NCBI GenBank assembly: GCA_019234175.1
Contig: JAFALP010000227.1
Coordinates: 1 to 7,660, forward strand
Reading direction: 5' to 3'
DNA length: 7,660 nucleotides
Source of the DNA: Actinomycetota bacterium
GTDB lineage: Bacteria; Actinomycetota; Thermoleophilia; Gaiellales; Gaiellaceae
Shown piece after piece: positions 1 through 5,485 of this stretch. Both the position numbers and the translations under genes were made by a program. The notes under the pieces were generated by a model. The model did no database searches. It saw only the letters and a program-made list of their open reading frames with translations, and was not told where the DNA came from. How positions within the stretch are numbered: the first letter of the stretch is position 1; each line of letters begins with the position of its first letter.

Positions 1-402
1 CGCGCCGCCGCAGCGCGCGAGGCGGTAGCCGCCATTTTCCTTCGTGAACTGAACGCCGAGCTCCTCGAGCCAGTGAATGGCCGACGGCGCCTCCGAGGTG
101 AGCACCTCGACGAGCTCCATGTTCGCCGTCTCGTGCGAGCTCTTCCAGATGTCCTCGGCGTGGATCTCGGGCGAGTCGTCCGCGGCGAAGGCGGCCTGGA
201 TGCCGCCCTGCGCCTTCGCCGAGTTGCACGACTGGAGCGAGCCCTTCGTGGCGATCGCGACGCGCGCCCCCGCCTTCTCGGCGGACACGGCGGCGGCGAG
301 GCCCGAGGCCCCGCTTCCGATCACGAGCACGTCGAATACGGCCGGAGACGCCACGCCGTGGAGGATGGTACCCAGCTTCCGATAATTCCACCAATAAGCC
401 AT
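1..402 (-). CDS. Succinate dehydrogenase/fumarate reductase-type FAD flavoprotein, N-terminal part (cut by window edge)
   Basis: The 134 visible residues contain a Rossmann FAD-binding motif (FDVLVIGSGASGLAAA, residues 23-38) and the quinone-oxidoreductase flavoprotein segment CNSAKAQGGIQAAF (59-72), followed by an acidic stretch and a WLEELGVQF block near residues 111-119. This is the layout of SdhA/FrdA/L-aspartate oxidase-type proteins, which move electrons between succinate or a similar dicarboxylate and an acceptor through FAD. In E. coli SdhA/FrdA the covalent FAD histidine sits in SHTVxAxGG; here that position is Asn60, so FAD is probably non-covalent. ATG 402 is preceded three codons upstream by an in-frame stop, so translation starts there or later; GTG at codon 17 is the alternative. 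The start has no ribosome binding site but lies just after a TATA-rich -10-like box, suggesting a leaderless mRNA. The protein continues beyond base 1. The family is fairly certain; the exact substrate is not. Confidence 0.85.
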   Translation of the reverse strand, partial: MAYWWNYRKLGTILHGVASPAVFDVLVIGSGASGLAAAVSAEKAGARVAIATKGSLQSCNSAKAQGGIQAAFAADDSPEIHAEDIWKSSHETANMELVEVLTSEAPSAIHWLEELGVQFTKENGGYRLARCGGA

Positions 403-407
403 TCCTA

Positions 408-436
408 TTTATCGGCCTCGCCGTCATGGCCGAAAG
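408..436 (-). promoter_or_regulatory. Putative promoter of the flavoprotein gene (leaderless)
   Basis: Read on the minus strand, GATAAA (413-408) is a good -10 candidate, with a weak -35 (CTTTCG, 436-431) 17 bp upstream. Transcription would begin about 6-7 bases after the -10, at or next to ATG 402, which explains the missing ribosome binding site. A dyad, TCGGCC (412-417) and GGCCGA (428-433) with a 10-base spacer, lies between the two boxes and could be an operator. Prediction only. Confidence 0.35.
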
Positions 437-443
437 AGCCATC

Positions 444-472
444 TTGATTGTCAGAACTGGCAACGGTAGCTT
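444..472 (+). promoter_or_regulatory. Putative promoter of the RiPP operon
   Basis: TTGATT (444-449), a 17-bp spacer and TAGCTT (467-472, matching TAnnnT) form a housekeeping-sigma-type promoter. Transcription would start near 479, giving a leader of about 26 bases that carries the precursor's ribosome binding site. It is the only reasonable promoter I see before the operon. The -35/-10 match is moderate. Confidence 0.4.
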
Positions 473-484
473 CCCGGAACTGGC
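454..484 (+). repeat. Direct repeat GAACTGGC x2 in the promoter region
   Basis: GAACTGGC occurs at 454-461 and again at 477-484, 23 bp start to start (about two helical turns). The first copy lies in the spacer of the putative operon promoter and the second lies around the predicted transcription start. The spacing would place both on nearly the same DNA face, which suits a regulator binding site. Two 8-bp copies could also be chance. Confidence 0.3.
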
Positions 485-492
485 GTCCATAC

Positions 493-499
493 GAGGAGG
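493..499 (+). promoter_or_regulatory. Strong ribosome binding site of the precursor gene
   Basis: GAGGAGG lies five bases before ATG 505. It is the best Shine-Dalgarno sequence in the operon and fixes the start at ATG 505 rather than the in-frame TTG at 448. Confidence 0.75.
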
Positions 500-504
500 C
501 GGCG

Positions 505-654
505 ATGTTCGACAAGCTGTCCGAGGAGCTGCTCGACCTGCGGGTGACGGAGCGCGGATCTCCGGCCGTGGGCAACGCCTTCGCGGCGTTCCCGCTGTGC
601 TGCAGCATCGTCCTCTGCTGCTCGAGCTCGAGCTCGGGCCCGAAGGCCGAGTAG
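505..654 (+). CDS. Azole-containing RiPP (LAP/TOMM) precursor peptide, 49 aa
   Basis: A short peptide with an acidic leader (MFDKLSEELLDLRVTERG, residues 1-18), a small-residue linker (SPAVGNAFAAFP, 19-30) and a Cys/Ser-rich core. Residues 32-44 read CCS-IVL-CCSSSSS, followed by the tail GPKAE. The amphipathic LSEELLDL helix is the kind of element bound by an RRE domain, and one is encoded in the next gene. The YcaO and SagB-type enzymes downstream would convert Cys and Ser into thiazol(in)es and oxazol(in)es, up to ten rings if all were modified. Two ring-forming blocks parted by a hydrophobic spacer recall plantazolicin (core RCTCTTIISSSSTF, from memory), but residue order and leader differ. 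The cleavage site is unknown; around FAA/FP (residues 26-30) is my guess. A thiopeptide is unlikely because no Ser dehydratase or pyridine synthase is present. ATG 505 is chosen because of the strong ribosome binding site. The stop lies 6 bp before the next gene. Confidence 0.82.
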   Translation: MFDKLSEELLDLRVTERGSPAVGNAFAAFPLCCSIVLCCSSSSSGPKAE

Positions 655-659
655 GCGAC

Positions 660-720
660 GGTGGAGCGGCCGCTGTTGAAGCCCTGGTACCGCCTGTCCG
701 TCGACGGCGGCCGCTCCACC
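660..720 (+). promoter_or_regulatory. Large RNA stem-loop covering the start of the E1-like gene
   Basis: Bases 660-673 are perfectly complementary to 707-720 (core GTGGAGCGGCCGC against GCGGCCGCTCCAC). Pairing continues inward from 674-679 to 701-706 with two G-U pairs. The result is a 20-bp stem with a 21-base loop (680-700). It begins 6 bases after the precursor stop and contains the GTG start of the downstream gene. No T-run follows, so a classical intrinsic terminator is unlikely. A transcriptional attenuator, an mRNA stabiliser for the precursor, or a block on E1 translation all fit. The structure is seen; the function is inferred. Confidence 0.65.
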
Positions 721-1566
721 CTGCGTTACGCCGGATCGGTGCTGGAGTTCGAAGGCGAAGCGGCCGAGCGGCTGCTTCCGCACCTGCTGCCGCTCCTCGA
801 CGGGACGAGATCGGTCGAGCAGGTGGTCGCGGAGCTCGGGGAGCCGGTGCGCCCCGCGATCGAGCACGCCCTCGCGATCCTTCGTGCGCACGACCTGCTG
901 ACGGAGCCGGCCCGCACAGACCGTGCGAGGCGGTGCGCCGAGCTGCTCGCCGCGACGGACCCCGCCGGCCGGACCGTGGCGGACCTCGGCGCGCGGGTGG
1001 CCGCGGTCGAGGTCTTCGTCCTCGGCGGCGCGCCTGCCGCCGAGCTGGCAGGTCGGCTGCTCCAGGCGAGCGGTGCGGGATCGGTCGAGCGCCTCGGCTG
1101 GGACGACCCGGTCCCGGACGGGTTCGTCGTCGCCGCGCCTGGGAGCGGCGAGCTGCCGCGCTTGGAGGAGTGGAACCGCCGCGCGCTCGCCGCCGGCACG
1201 ACCTGGCTGCAGGTCCTTCCGTTCGACGGGCGCCTCGCCGCGGTCGGGCCGGTGTTCGTGCCGGGACAGACCGCATGTCACGCGTGCTTCCTCCATCGCC
1301 GCGACGCGACCATCGCGCCGCTTCGAGACCGGAGCGCGAGCGGGCACGGCGGTGCCCCGGGCCTGGATGCGATCGCGGCCGGGCTCGCGGCGCACATGAC
1401 GCTCCGCCGGCTCGCGGCCGACGACATCGGCGACTCCGGGGTCCTCGTCGCCGTCGAGGCGGCGCAGGAGCTGCGCTGCACGCGCCACTTCGTCCACCGC
1501 GTCCCGCGTTGCCCGGCGTGCTCACGCGCGAGCGCGGCGCTTCCGTGGAGCGCCGTTGCCGCCTGA
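661..1566 (+). CDS. E1-like TOMM leader peptide-binding protein (cyclodehydratase partner, ocin-ThiF-like)
   Basis: A 301-residue protein of the type called TOMM precursor leader peptide-binding or cyclodehydratase C protein. Residues about 5-82 (LLKPWYRLSVDGG onward to LRAHDLLTE) have the winged-helix RRE layout that grips the precursor leader. The C-terminal part holds two CxxC pairs, C206/C209 in TACHAC and C284/C287 in RCPAC, the structural zinc site of this E1/ThiF-derived family. The protein should recruit the 49-aa precursor and activate the YcaO enzyme; it is not expected to be catalytic itself. GTG 661 is chosen because homologues of this style begin close to the RPxLKPxYR block; a later start would remove the first RRE strand. 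The ribosome binding site is weak, and the start is inside the 660-720 stem-loop. The C and D proteins are separate here, unlike C-D fusions in other LAP clusters. Its end overlaps the YcaO start by 11 bp. Confidence 0.85.
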   Translation: MERPLLKPWYRLSVDGGRSTLRYAGSVLEFEGEAAERLLPHLLPLLDGTRSVEQVVAELGEPVRPAIEHALAILRAHDLLTEPARTDRARRCAELLAATDPAGRTVADLGARVAAVEVFVLGGAPAAELAGRLLQASGAGSVERLGWDDPVPDGFVVAAPGSGELPRLEEWNRRALAAGTTWLQVLPFDGRLAAVGPVFVPGQTACHACFLHRRDATIAPLRDRSASGHGGAPGLDAIAAGLAAHMTLRRLAADDIGDSGVLVAVEAAQELRCTRHFVHRVPRCPACSRASAALPWSAVAA

Positions 1567-2791
1567 GGCGCTCGTCTCGCCCTTCGTGGGCATCGTTCGC
1601 GGCGTCCAGGAGGTGCTCGCGGGCCCCGAGGACCTGCGCCTCGCGACGGCGTGGTGCGAGACTGCGTTCGTCGAGACGGGCGGCGCCTACAGCGGCGCGG
1701 GCTCGGCGGCGACGTTCGCGGCTGCGCGGACGACGGCGATCTGCGAAGCGGCGGAGCGCTACTCGGCGTCCATCCCGAACGACGAGGCGATCGTGCTCGC
1801 GTCCGCGCGCGACCTGGGCGAGTCCGCGGTCGATCCGGAGCGGTTCGCGCTCTTCTCCGAGCGCCAGTACCGGTCACCCGGGTTCGGCTACGTGCGCTTC
1901 GATCGCGACACGCGACTCGGATGGGTCGAGGGCCGATCCCTGCCGGACGGTCGGCCGGCGTGGCTGCCGGCGCAGCTCGTCCATCTCGCCGGCCGCGACG
2001 ACGAACCGCAGATCGCGCAGGTCACGAGCAGCGGCCTCGCCTGCGGCGCGACGATCGCCGATGCGACGCTCGCGGCGCTGCTCGAGCTCATCGAGCGCGA
2101 CGCGTTCATGATCACGTGGAAGGCCCGGCTGAGCTTCCCGCTCCTCGACGGGTACGACGCCTCGTTCGTCGCGCCGACAGGGCTCGCACACCGCGTCGTC
2201 GACCTGAGCGCGTTCTGGGACGTGCCGTGCGCCGCCGCGGTCGTGCGGAGCACCGCGCCCGAGACGGCGCCGCTCGGCGTGGGCGCCGCCGCCGCGCCGA
2301 CGATCGAGCGCGCGGCGGCGAAGGCCCTCGACGAGGCGACGCGGGTCCGAACCTGGGCCGAGGCGCTCCGACGGGGTGACGTCCCGATGCCCGAGCGCGT
2401 CGCGACGTTCGAGGATCACATCAGGGTCTACGCCGAGCCCGGGAACGTCGCGCGGACGCGCTTTCTCGACGCCTCCAGGGAGCTTCGCCACGTCGGCGAC
2501 GTCGCGTCGCTCACGGGAACGTCCACGGAGGCTCGGATCGCCGCGATCTGCCGACGGTTGGCGCATCGCGGCGCATCGGCGTACGCCGTCGACGTGACGT
2601 CACCGGACGTCGCCGCCGCCGGACTCGCAGTCGTTCGGGTCATCGCACCGGAGCTGTGCGCGCTCGACGTCGAGCACGACGCGCCGCTCCTCGGCGGCCG
2701 CAGGCTCTACGAGGAACCACGTCGTCTGGGCATGCGCGGCCGGGTGCTCACCGAGGACGACGTCAACCCCGACCCGCATCCCTTTCCGTGA
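1556..2791 (+). CDS. YcaO-domain azoline cyclodehydratase (TOMM D protein)
   Basis: A 411-residue YcaO protein. In these enzymes ATP activates the peptide amide backbone so that Cys, Ser or Thr side chains close into thiazoline or oxazoline rings. Visible landmarks are the early block LVSPFVGIVR (6-15), the ATP/Mg motif region ICEAAERYSA (62-71) with E64, E67 and R68, the second acidic motif ALLELIERDAFMITW (174-188), and the extreme C-terminus NPDPHPFP. The last matches the PxPxP tail (P407, P409, P411) typical of azoline-forming YcaO proteins that work with an E1-like partner. This tail supports RiPP cyclodehydration over the thioamidation or ribosomal-modification YcaO classes. The start is TTG 1556, preceded five bases upstream by GGAG (1547-1550) and overlapping the end of the E1-like gene. 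Length is ordinary for a stand-alone D protein. The stop overlaps the GTG of the next gene by 4 bp (GTGA). Confidence 0.93.
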   Translation: MPPEALVSPFVGIVRGVQEVLAGPEDLRLATAWCETAFVETGGAYSGAGSAATFAAARTTAICEAAERYSASIPNDEAIVLASARDLGESAVDPERFALFSERQYRSPGFGYVRFDRDTRLGWVEGRSLPDGRPAWLPAQLVHLAGRDDEPQIAQVTSSGLACGATIADATLAALLELIERDAFMITWKARLSFPLLDGYDASFVAPTGLAHRVVDLSAFWDVPCAAAVVRSTAPETAPLGVGAAAAPTIERAAAKALDEATRVRTWAEALRRGDVPMPERVATFEDHIRVYAEPGNVARTRFLDASRELRHVGDVASLTGTSTEARIAAICRRLAHRGASAYAVDVTSPDVAAAGLAVVRVIAPELCALDVEHDAPLLGGRRLYEEPRRLGMRGRVLTEDDVNPDPHPFP

Positions 2792-3573
2792 AGCCACTCG
2801 TTCGCGCGGTCTTGTACGGCGACGACGAGCCCGGCCTCGACGATCCCGCCGAGCTCTACCACGAGGCGTCGAAGCTCCATCCGGCGCTCGCGTTCCGGCA
2901 AGCGTCGGGGCTGGCGCGCTTGGGCGTGAGCGAGGAGCTTCAAGCGGCAGCCCTGCACGCGCAACGTCGCAACTCCCAGCTTCCGTTCAGCCCTCTCGGG
3001 GAGCCGGATCATCCGGCCTGCTCGCTTTGGACAGCGCTCGACCGGCGTCGCAGCAGCCGCACGTTCGGCGACGGCGTAATCGAGGTCGCCGCGCTCGCGA
3101 CGATCCTCGACGCGGCCTACGGCCTGCGCGACGGCACGCGCCGAACGGTCCCGTCGGGTGGTGCGCTCTATCCGTTGGAGCTGTACGTCGCCGCACGAAG
3201 GGTCGAGCGGATCGAGGCTGCGACCTATCGCTACGACCCGCAGCGCCACGGTCTCGAGCTGTACACGCGCGGGGATCCATGGCCGGCGCTCACGGGCGCG
3301 TGCCCACTCGACGGCCTCGTCGACGGCGGGGCGGCAGCGATCCTCGTCCGCGCCGTGTTCGGCAGGACACGGTTCAAGTACGGCCAGCGCGGCTACCGCT
3401 TCGCCCTGCTCGAGGCCGGCCACGCGATGCAGAACGCCGTGCTCGCAGCGGCGGCGCTCCAGGTGCCGGCGCTCCCGCTCGGCGGCTATTACGACGCACG
3501 CGTCGACGAGCTCGTCGGCGCCGACGGTGTCGAGGAGTCGGTGGTGTACGCGCTCGTCCTCGGCGGGCGATGA
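2788..3573 (+). CDS. SagB/McbC-type FMN-dependent azoline dehydrogenase (TOMM B protein)
   Basis: A 261-residue nitroreductase-fold protein of the SagB/ThcOx class, which uses FMN to oxidise azoline rings to aromatic azoles. Family landmarks are RRRSSRTFGDGVIEVAALA (87-105), PSGGALYPLELYV (122-134) and FKYGQRGYRFALLEAGHAMQN (196-216). Lys197-Tyr198 match the conserved Lys-Tyr pair needed for catalysis in McbC. GGYYD (232-236) is the C-terminal signature. The start is GTG 2788, which overlaps the YcaO stop by 4 bp and gives the usual N-terminus. An upstream in-frame extension from 2656 lies entirely inside YcaO and is not credible. There is no clear ribosome binding site, so translation is probably coupled to YcaO. 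Its presence predicts that the final product carries thiazoles/oxazoles and not only azolines. Confidence 0.92.
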   Translation: MKPLVRAVLYGDDEPGLDDPAELYHEASKLHPALAFRQASGLARLGVSEELQAAALHAQRRNSQLPFSPLGEPDHPACSLWTALDRRRSSRTFGDGVIEVAALATILDAAYGLRDGTRRTVPSGGALYPLELYVAARRVERIEAATYRYDPQRHGLELYTRGDPWPALTGACPLDGLVDGGAAAILVRAVFGRTRFKYGQRGYRFALLEAGHAMQNAVLAAAALQVPALPLGGYYDARVDELVGADGVEESVVYALVLGGR

Positions 3574-4733
3574 GCAGGCCGGTCACCTCCGTCGTGCTGC
3601 TGGCGGCGCTCGGCCCGTTGCTGCTCTGGCTCGCACCGACGGCGCCGCCCCGCGCTCCGATCGTGGCGGGCGCTGCTGCACCGATCGGCGTCATGGCAGG
3701 AGTCGCGCTGTTCGTCTGCCTCTCCCGCGGTCGGCCGCGAGTGCTCCTCACGCGGCTCGCGCTCGTGACCGCGCTCGTCGTCGCCGCCGCGGGAACGAGT
3801 GAGGAAGCGATCTGGCGCGCATTCGCGCTCGGCCGGTTGGCGCCCGTGCTCGGAGCCTGGACCGCGATCGCGGTGACGACCGCCGCCTTCGCCGTCACGC
3901 ACCTCCCCGCCCTCCGTGTGCGCGGTGCCGCCGCGCAGCTCGCGACGGGCCTCGTCTTCGGCGTGCTCTTCACGCTCACGGGCAGCCTGTTCGCGTGCGC
4001 GCTCGCGCACGCGACGTACAACGTGCTCGCCGTTCTCGGCCGCCACGTGCTTCCGGCGAACGCGGCGTTCTCGCTGCGGCGAGTCGAAAAGCGTCTCGGA
4101 CGGCGCACGATCCTGTCGTCGATCGACCTCTGCGTGGAACGTGGGACGCTCGTGTCGCTGCTCGGGCCGAACGGTGCCGGCAAGACCACGCTCGTCAGCC
4201 TGCTCCTCGGGCTTCGCCGCCCGACCGTGGGCGACGTCCGCGTCTTCGGCGGCGATCCGCGCGACTGGCGCGCACGCCGTCGGCTCGGCGCCACGCCGCA
4301 GGAGATGGGATTCCCGCCGACGCTTCGCGTCTCCGAGGTGCTCGACATCGCCGGAGGGCGCGGCGGCATCGAGGCCTTCGGCCTGCAAGACGTCTTGCGC
4401 AGGCAGACGGGTGCGCTCTCCGGCGGTCAGCGCCGCCGGCTTGCGCTCGCAATCGCATTCGCGCGCAGTCCCGACCTCGTCGTGCTCGACGAGCCGACGA
4501 CCGGTCTCGACGTCGAGGCGCGTCGTGCTGCGTGGGGAGCGATTCGAAGCTTCGCCGCCGGCGGAGGGACGGTGCTCCTGACGACGCACCATCTCGAGGA
4601 GGCGCGTGTGCTGTCCGATCGCGTCGTCGTCCTCGCCGAGGGGCGAATCGTGGCCGACGGCTCGCCCGCCGCTCTCGAGGCGTGCGCGGGCGCCGACCTC
4701 GAGACGGCGTTCCTGCGACTCGTTCGCGCATGA
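3570..4733 (+). CDS. CPBP intramembrane protease fused to an ABC transporter ATPase
   Basis: One 387-residue chain holds two modules. Residues 1-160 are hydrophobic, with about six membrane segments, and carry the three CPBP (Abi/CaaX-protease-like) motifs: EEAIWR (E78, E79, R83), FAVTH (F107, H111) and HATYN (H147, N151). Residues 168-387 are a complete ABC ATPase: Walker A GPNGAGKTT (199-207), Q-loop Gln244, signature LSGGQ (283-287), Walker B LVVLDEP (303-309) and H-loop His340. In sag and pzn clusters these jobs belong to separate proteins (SagE/PznE and an ATPase). CPBP members there are proposed to remove the leader or give immunity. The ATPase should power export with the next gene's permease. 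The membrane module is compact for the family. ATG 3570 overlaps the previous stop by 4 bp (ATGA). No stop or frame change separates the two modules, so the fusion is real unless the assembly is wrong. Confidence 0.88.
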   Translation: MSRPVTSVVLLAALGPLLLWLAPTAPPRAPIVAGAAAPIGVMAGVALFVCLSRGRPRVLLTRLALVTALVVAAAGTSEEAIWRAFALGRLAPVLGAWTAIAVTTAAFAVTHLPALRVRGAAAQLATGLVFGVLFTLTGSLFACALAHATYNVLAVLGRHVLPANAAFSLRRVEKRLGRRTILSSIDLCVERGTLVSLLGPNGAGKTTLVSLLLGLRRPTVGDVRVFGGDPRDWRARRRLGATPQEMGFPPTLRVSEVLDIAGGRGGIEAFGLQDVLRRQTGALSGGQRRRLALAIAFARSPDLVVLDEPTTGLDVEARRAAWGAIRSFAAGGGTVLLTTHHLEEARVLSDRVVVLAEGRIVADGSPAALEACAGADLETAFLRLVRA

Positions 4734-5458
4734 ACGCGGTCGTGGTCCATACGCGCGCGCAGATTCTCGAGCTCGTGCGCTTCCCGGGGTTCACGATCGG
4801 CACGCTCGCGTTTCCGACCATCGTGTTCGCGCTCTTCGGGCTTCCCCGAGCGGGAATGCATCCCGAGATCCTGCTCGCCTCGTACGCAGCGTTCGGCGTG
4901 CTCGGCGTCGGCTTCTTCCAGTTCGGCGTGTCCGGGGCGATCGAGCGCGGGACACCGTGGCAGGCGTGGGTGCGAACGCTTCCTCTCCGCCCGATCGTCC
5001 GCATCGCGGCGCGCGTCCTCGCCGCACTCGTGTTCACGATCGCGTCGGTCGCCGTCGTCGTCACGACCGCGCTCGCGACGACGTCGGCTTCGCTGTCGCC
5101 GCTCGAATGGGTGCGGATGCTGACGGCGCTGCTTCTCGGGTCCATCCCCTTCGTCCTGCTCGGCCTCGCCATCGCGTACTGGGCGTCGCCGAAGAGCGCG
5201 CTTCCCGTGGCGAACATCCTGTACATGCTCCTGGCCTACGCCGGCGGACTGTGGACCGGGCCCACCGATCTGCCTCACGCCGTGGCGACGGTCTCCCCGT
5301 ACACGCCTGCACGTCAGTGGGGCGATGTCTTGTGGCCGGCGGTGACCGGATCACCGTGGCGCGCGTCGCACTGGCTGCTGCTCGGCGCGTATGCGATCGC
5401 GTTCGGCGCCGTCGCCGCGTGGGGGCTCGCACGCGACGAGCTGCTGCGATTCCGCTAG
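4730..5458 (+). CDS. ABC-2 type transporter permease
   Basis: A 242-residue membrane protein with about six hydrophobic segments (roughly 22-38, 48-68, 96-117, 130-150, 155-175 and 214-233). The ERGTPWQAWVRTLPLRP stretch (72-88) after the second segment resembles the coupling-helix region of ABC-2 permeases. A further conserved-looking part is the late VSPYTPARQWGDVLW segment (188-202). It should form a homodimer in the inner membrane and, with the fused ATPase upstream, export the mature azole peptide or give self-resistance. ATG 4730 overlaps the ATPase stop by 4 bp. It is the last gene of the operon; its stop lies 3 bp from the stop of the convergent dehydrogenase gene. Only one permease is present, whereas the streptolysin S cluster has two. 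Confidence 0.87.
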   Translation: MNAVVVHTRAQILELVRFPGFTIGTLAFPTIVFALFGLPRAGMHPEILLASYAAFGVLGVGFFQFGVSGAIERGTPWQAWVRTLPLRPIVRIAARVLAALVFTIASVAVVVTTALATTSASLSPLEWVRMLTALLLGSIPFVLLGLAIAYWASPKSALPVANILYMLLAYAGGLWTGPTDLPHAVATVSPYTPARQWGDVLWPAVTGSPWRASHWLLLGAYAIAFGAVAAWGLARDELLRFR

Positions 5459-5485
5459 CTGCTACCAGACGCTGCGGAGCAGCTC
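5438..5485. terminator. Possible hairpin at the convergent gene junction
   Basis: GAGCTGCT (5438-5445) and AGCAGCTC (5478-5485) form an 8-bp inverted repeat around both stop codons. The loop is long (32 bases) and neither side has a T-run. It is the only candidate for stopping convergent transcription in a 3-bp gap, and the evidence is weak. Confidence 0.2.

Noticed and set aside
448..504. Longer precursor starting at TTG 448 (68 residues)
   Set aside because: The extension overlaps the predicted promoter, has no ribosome binding site, and a strong GAGGAGG sits just before ATG 505.
451..1497. Minus-strand open frame opposite the E1-like gene, and similar antisense frames at 1874-2566, 2707-3423, 3374-4369, 3489-4592 and 4195-5278
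   Set aside because: All are Arg/Ala/Pro-rich with no motifs and lie opposite confidently identified genes; they are shadows of codon bias.
426..2111. Long plus-strand open frame of 561 codons overlapping the precursor, E1-like and YcaO genes
   Set aside because: The translation is a low-complexity Arg/Ala/Gly-rich string typical of an off-frame reading of GC-rich DNA, and the other frames encode recognisable families.
3027..3569. N-terminal extension of the CPBP-ABC protein into the dehydrogenase gene
   Set aside because: The added part is off-frame Arg-rich sequence inside a well-defined SagB-type gene; ATG 3570 with a 4-bp overlap fits the operon pattern.
505..5458. Thiopeptide or lanthipeptide cluster
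   Set aside because: There is no LanB/LanM-type dehydratase, no LanC and no pyridine-forming enzyme; only azole-forming enzymes are present.
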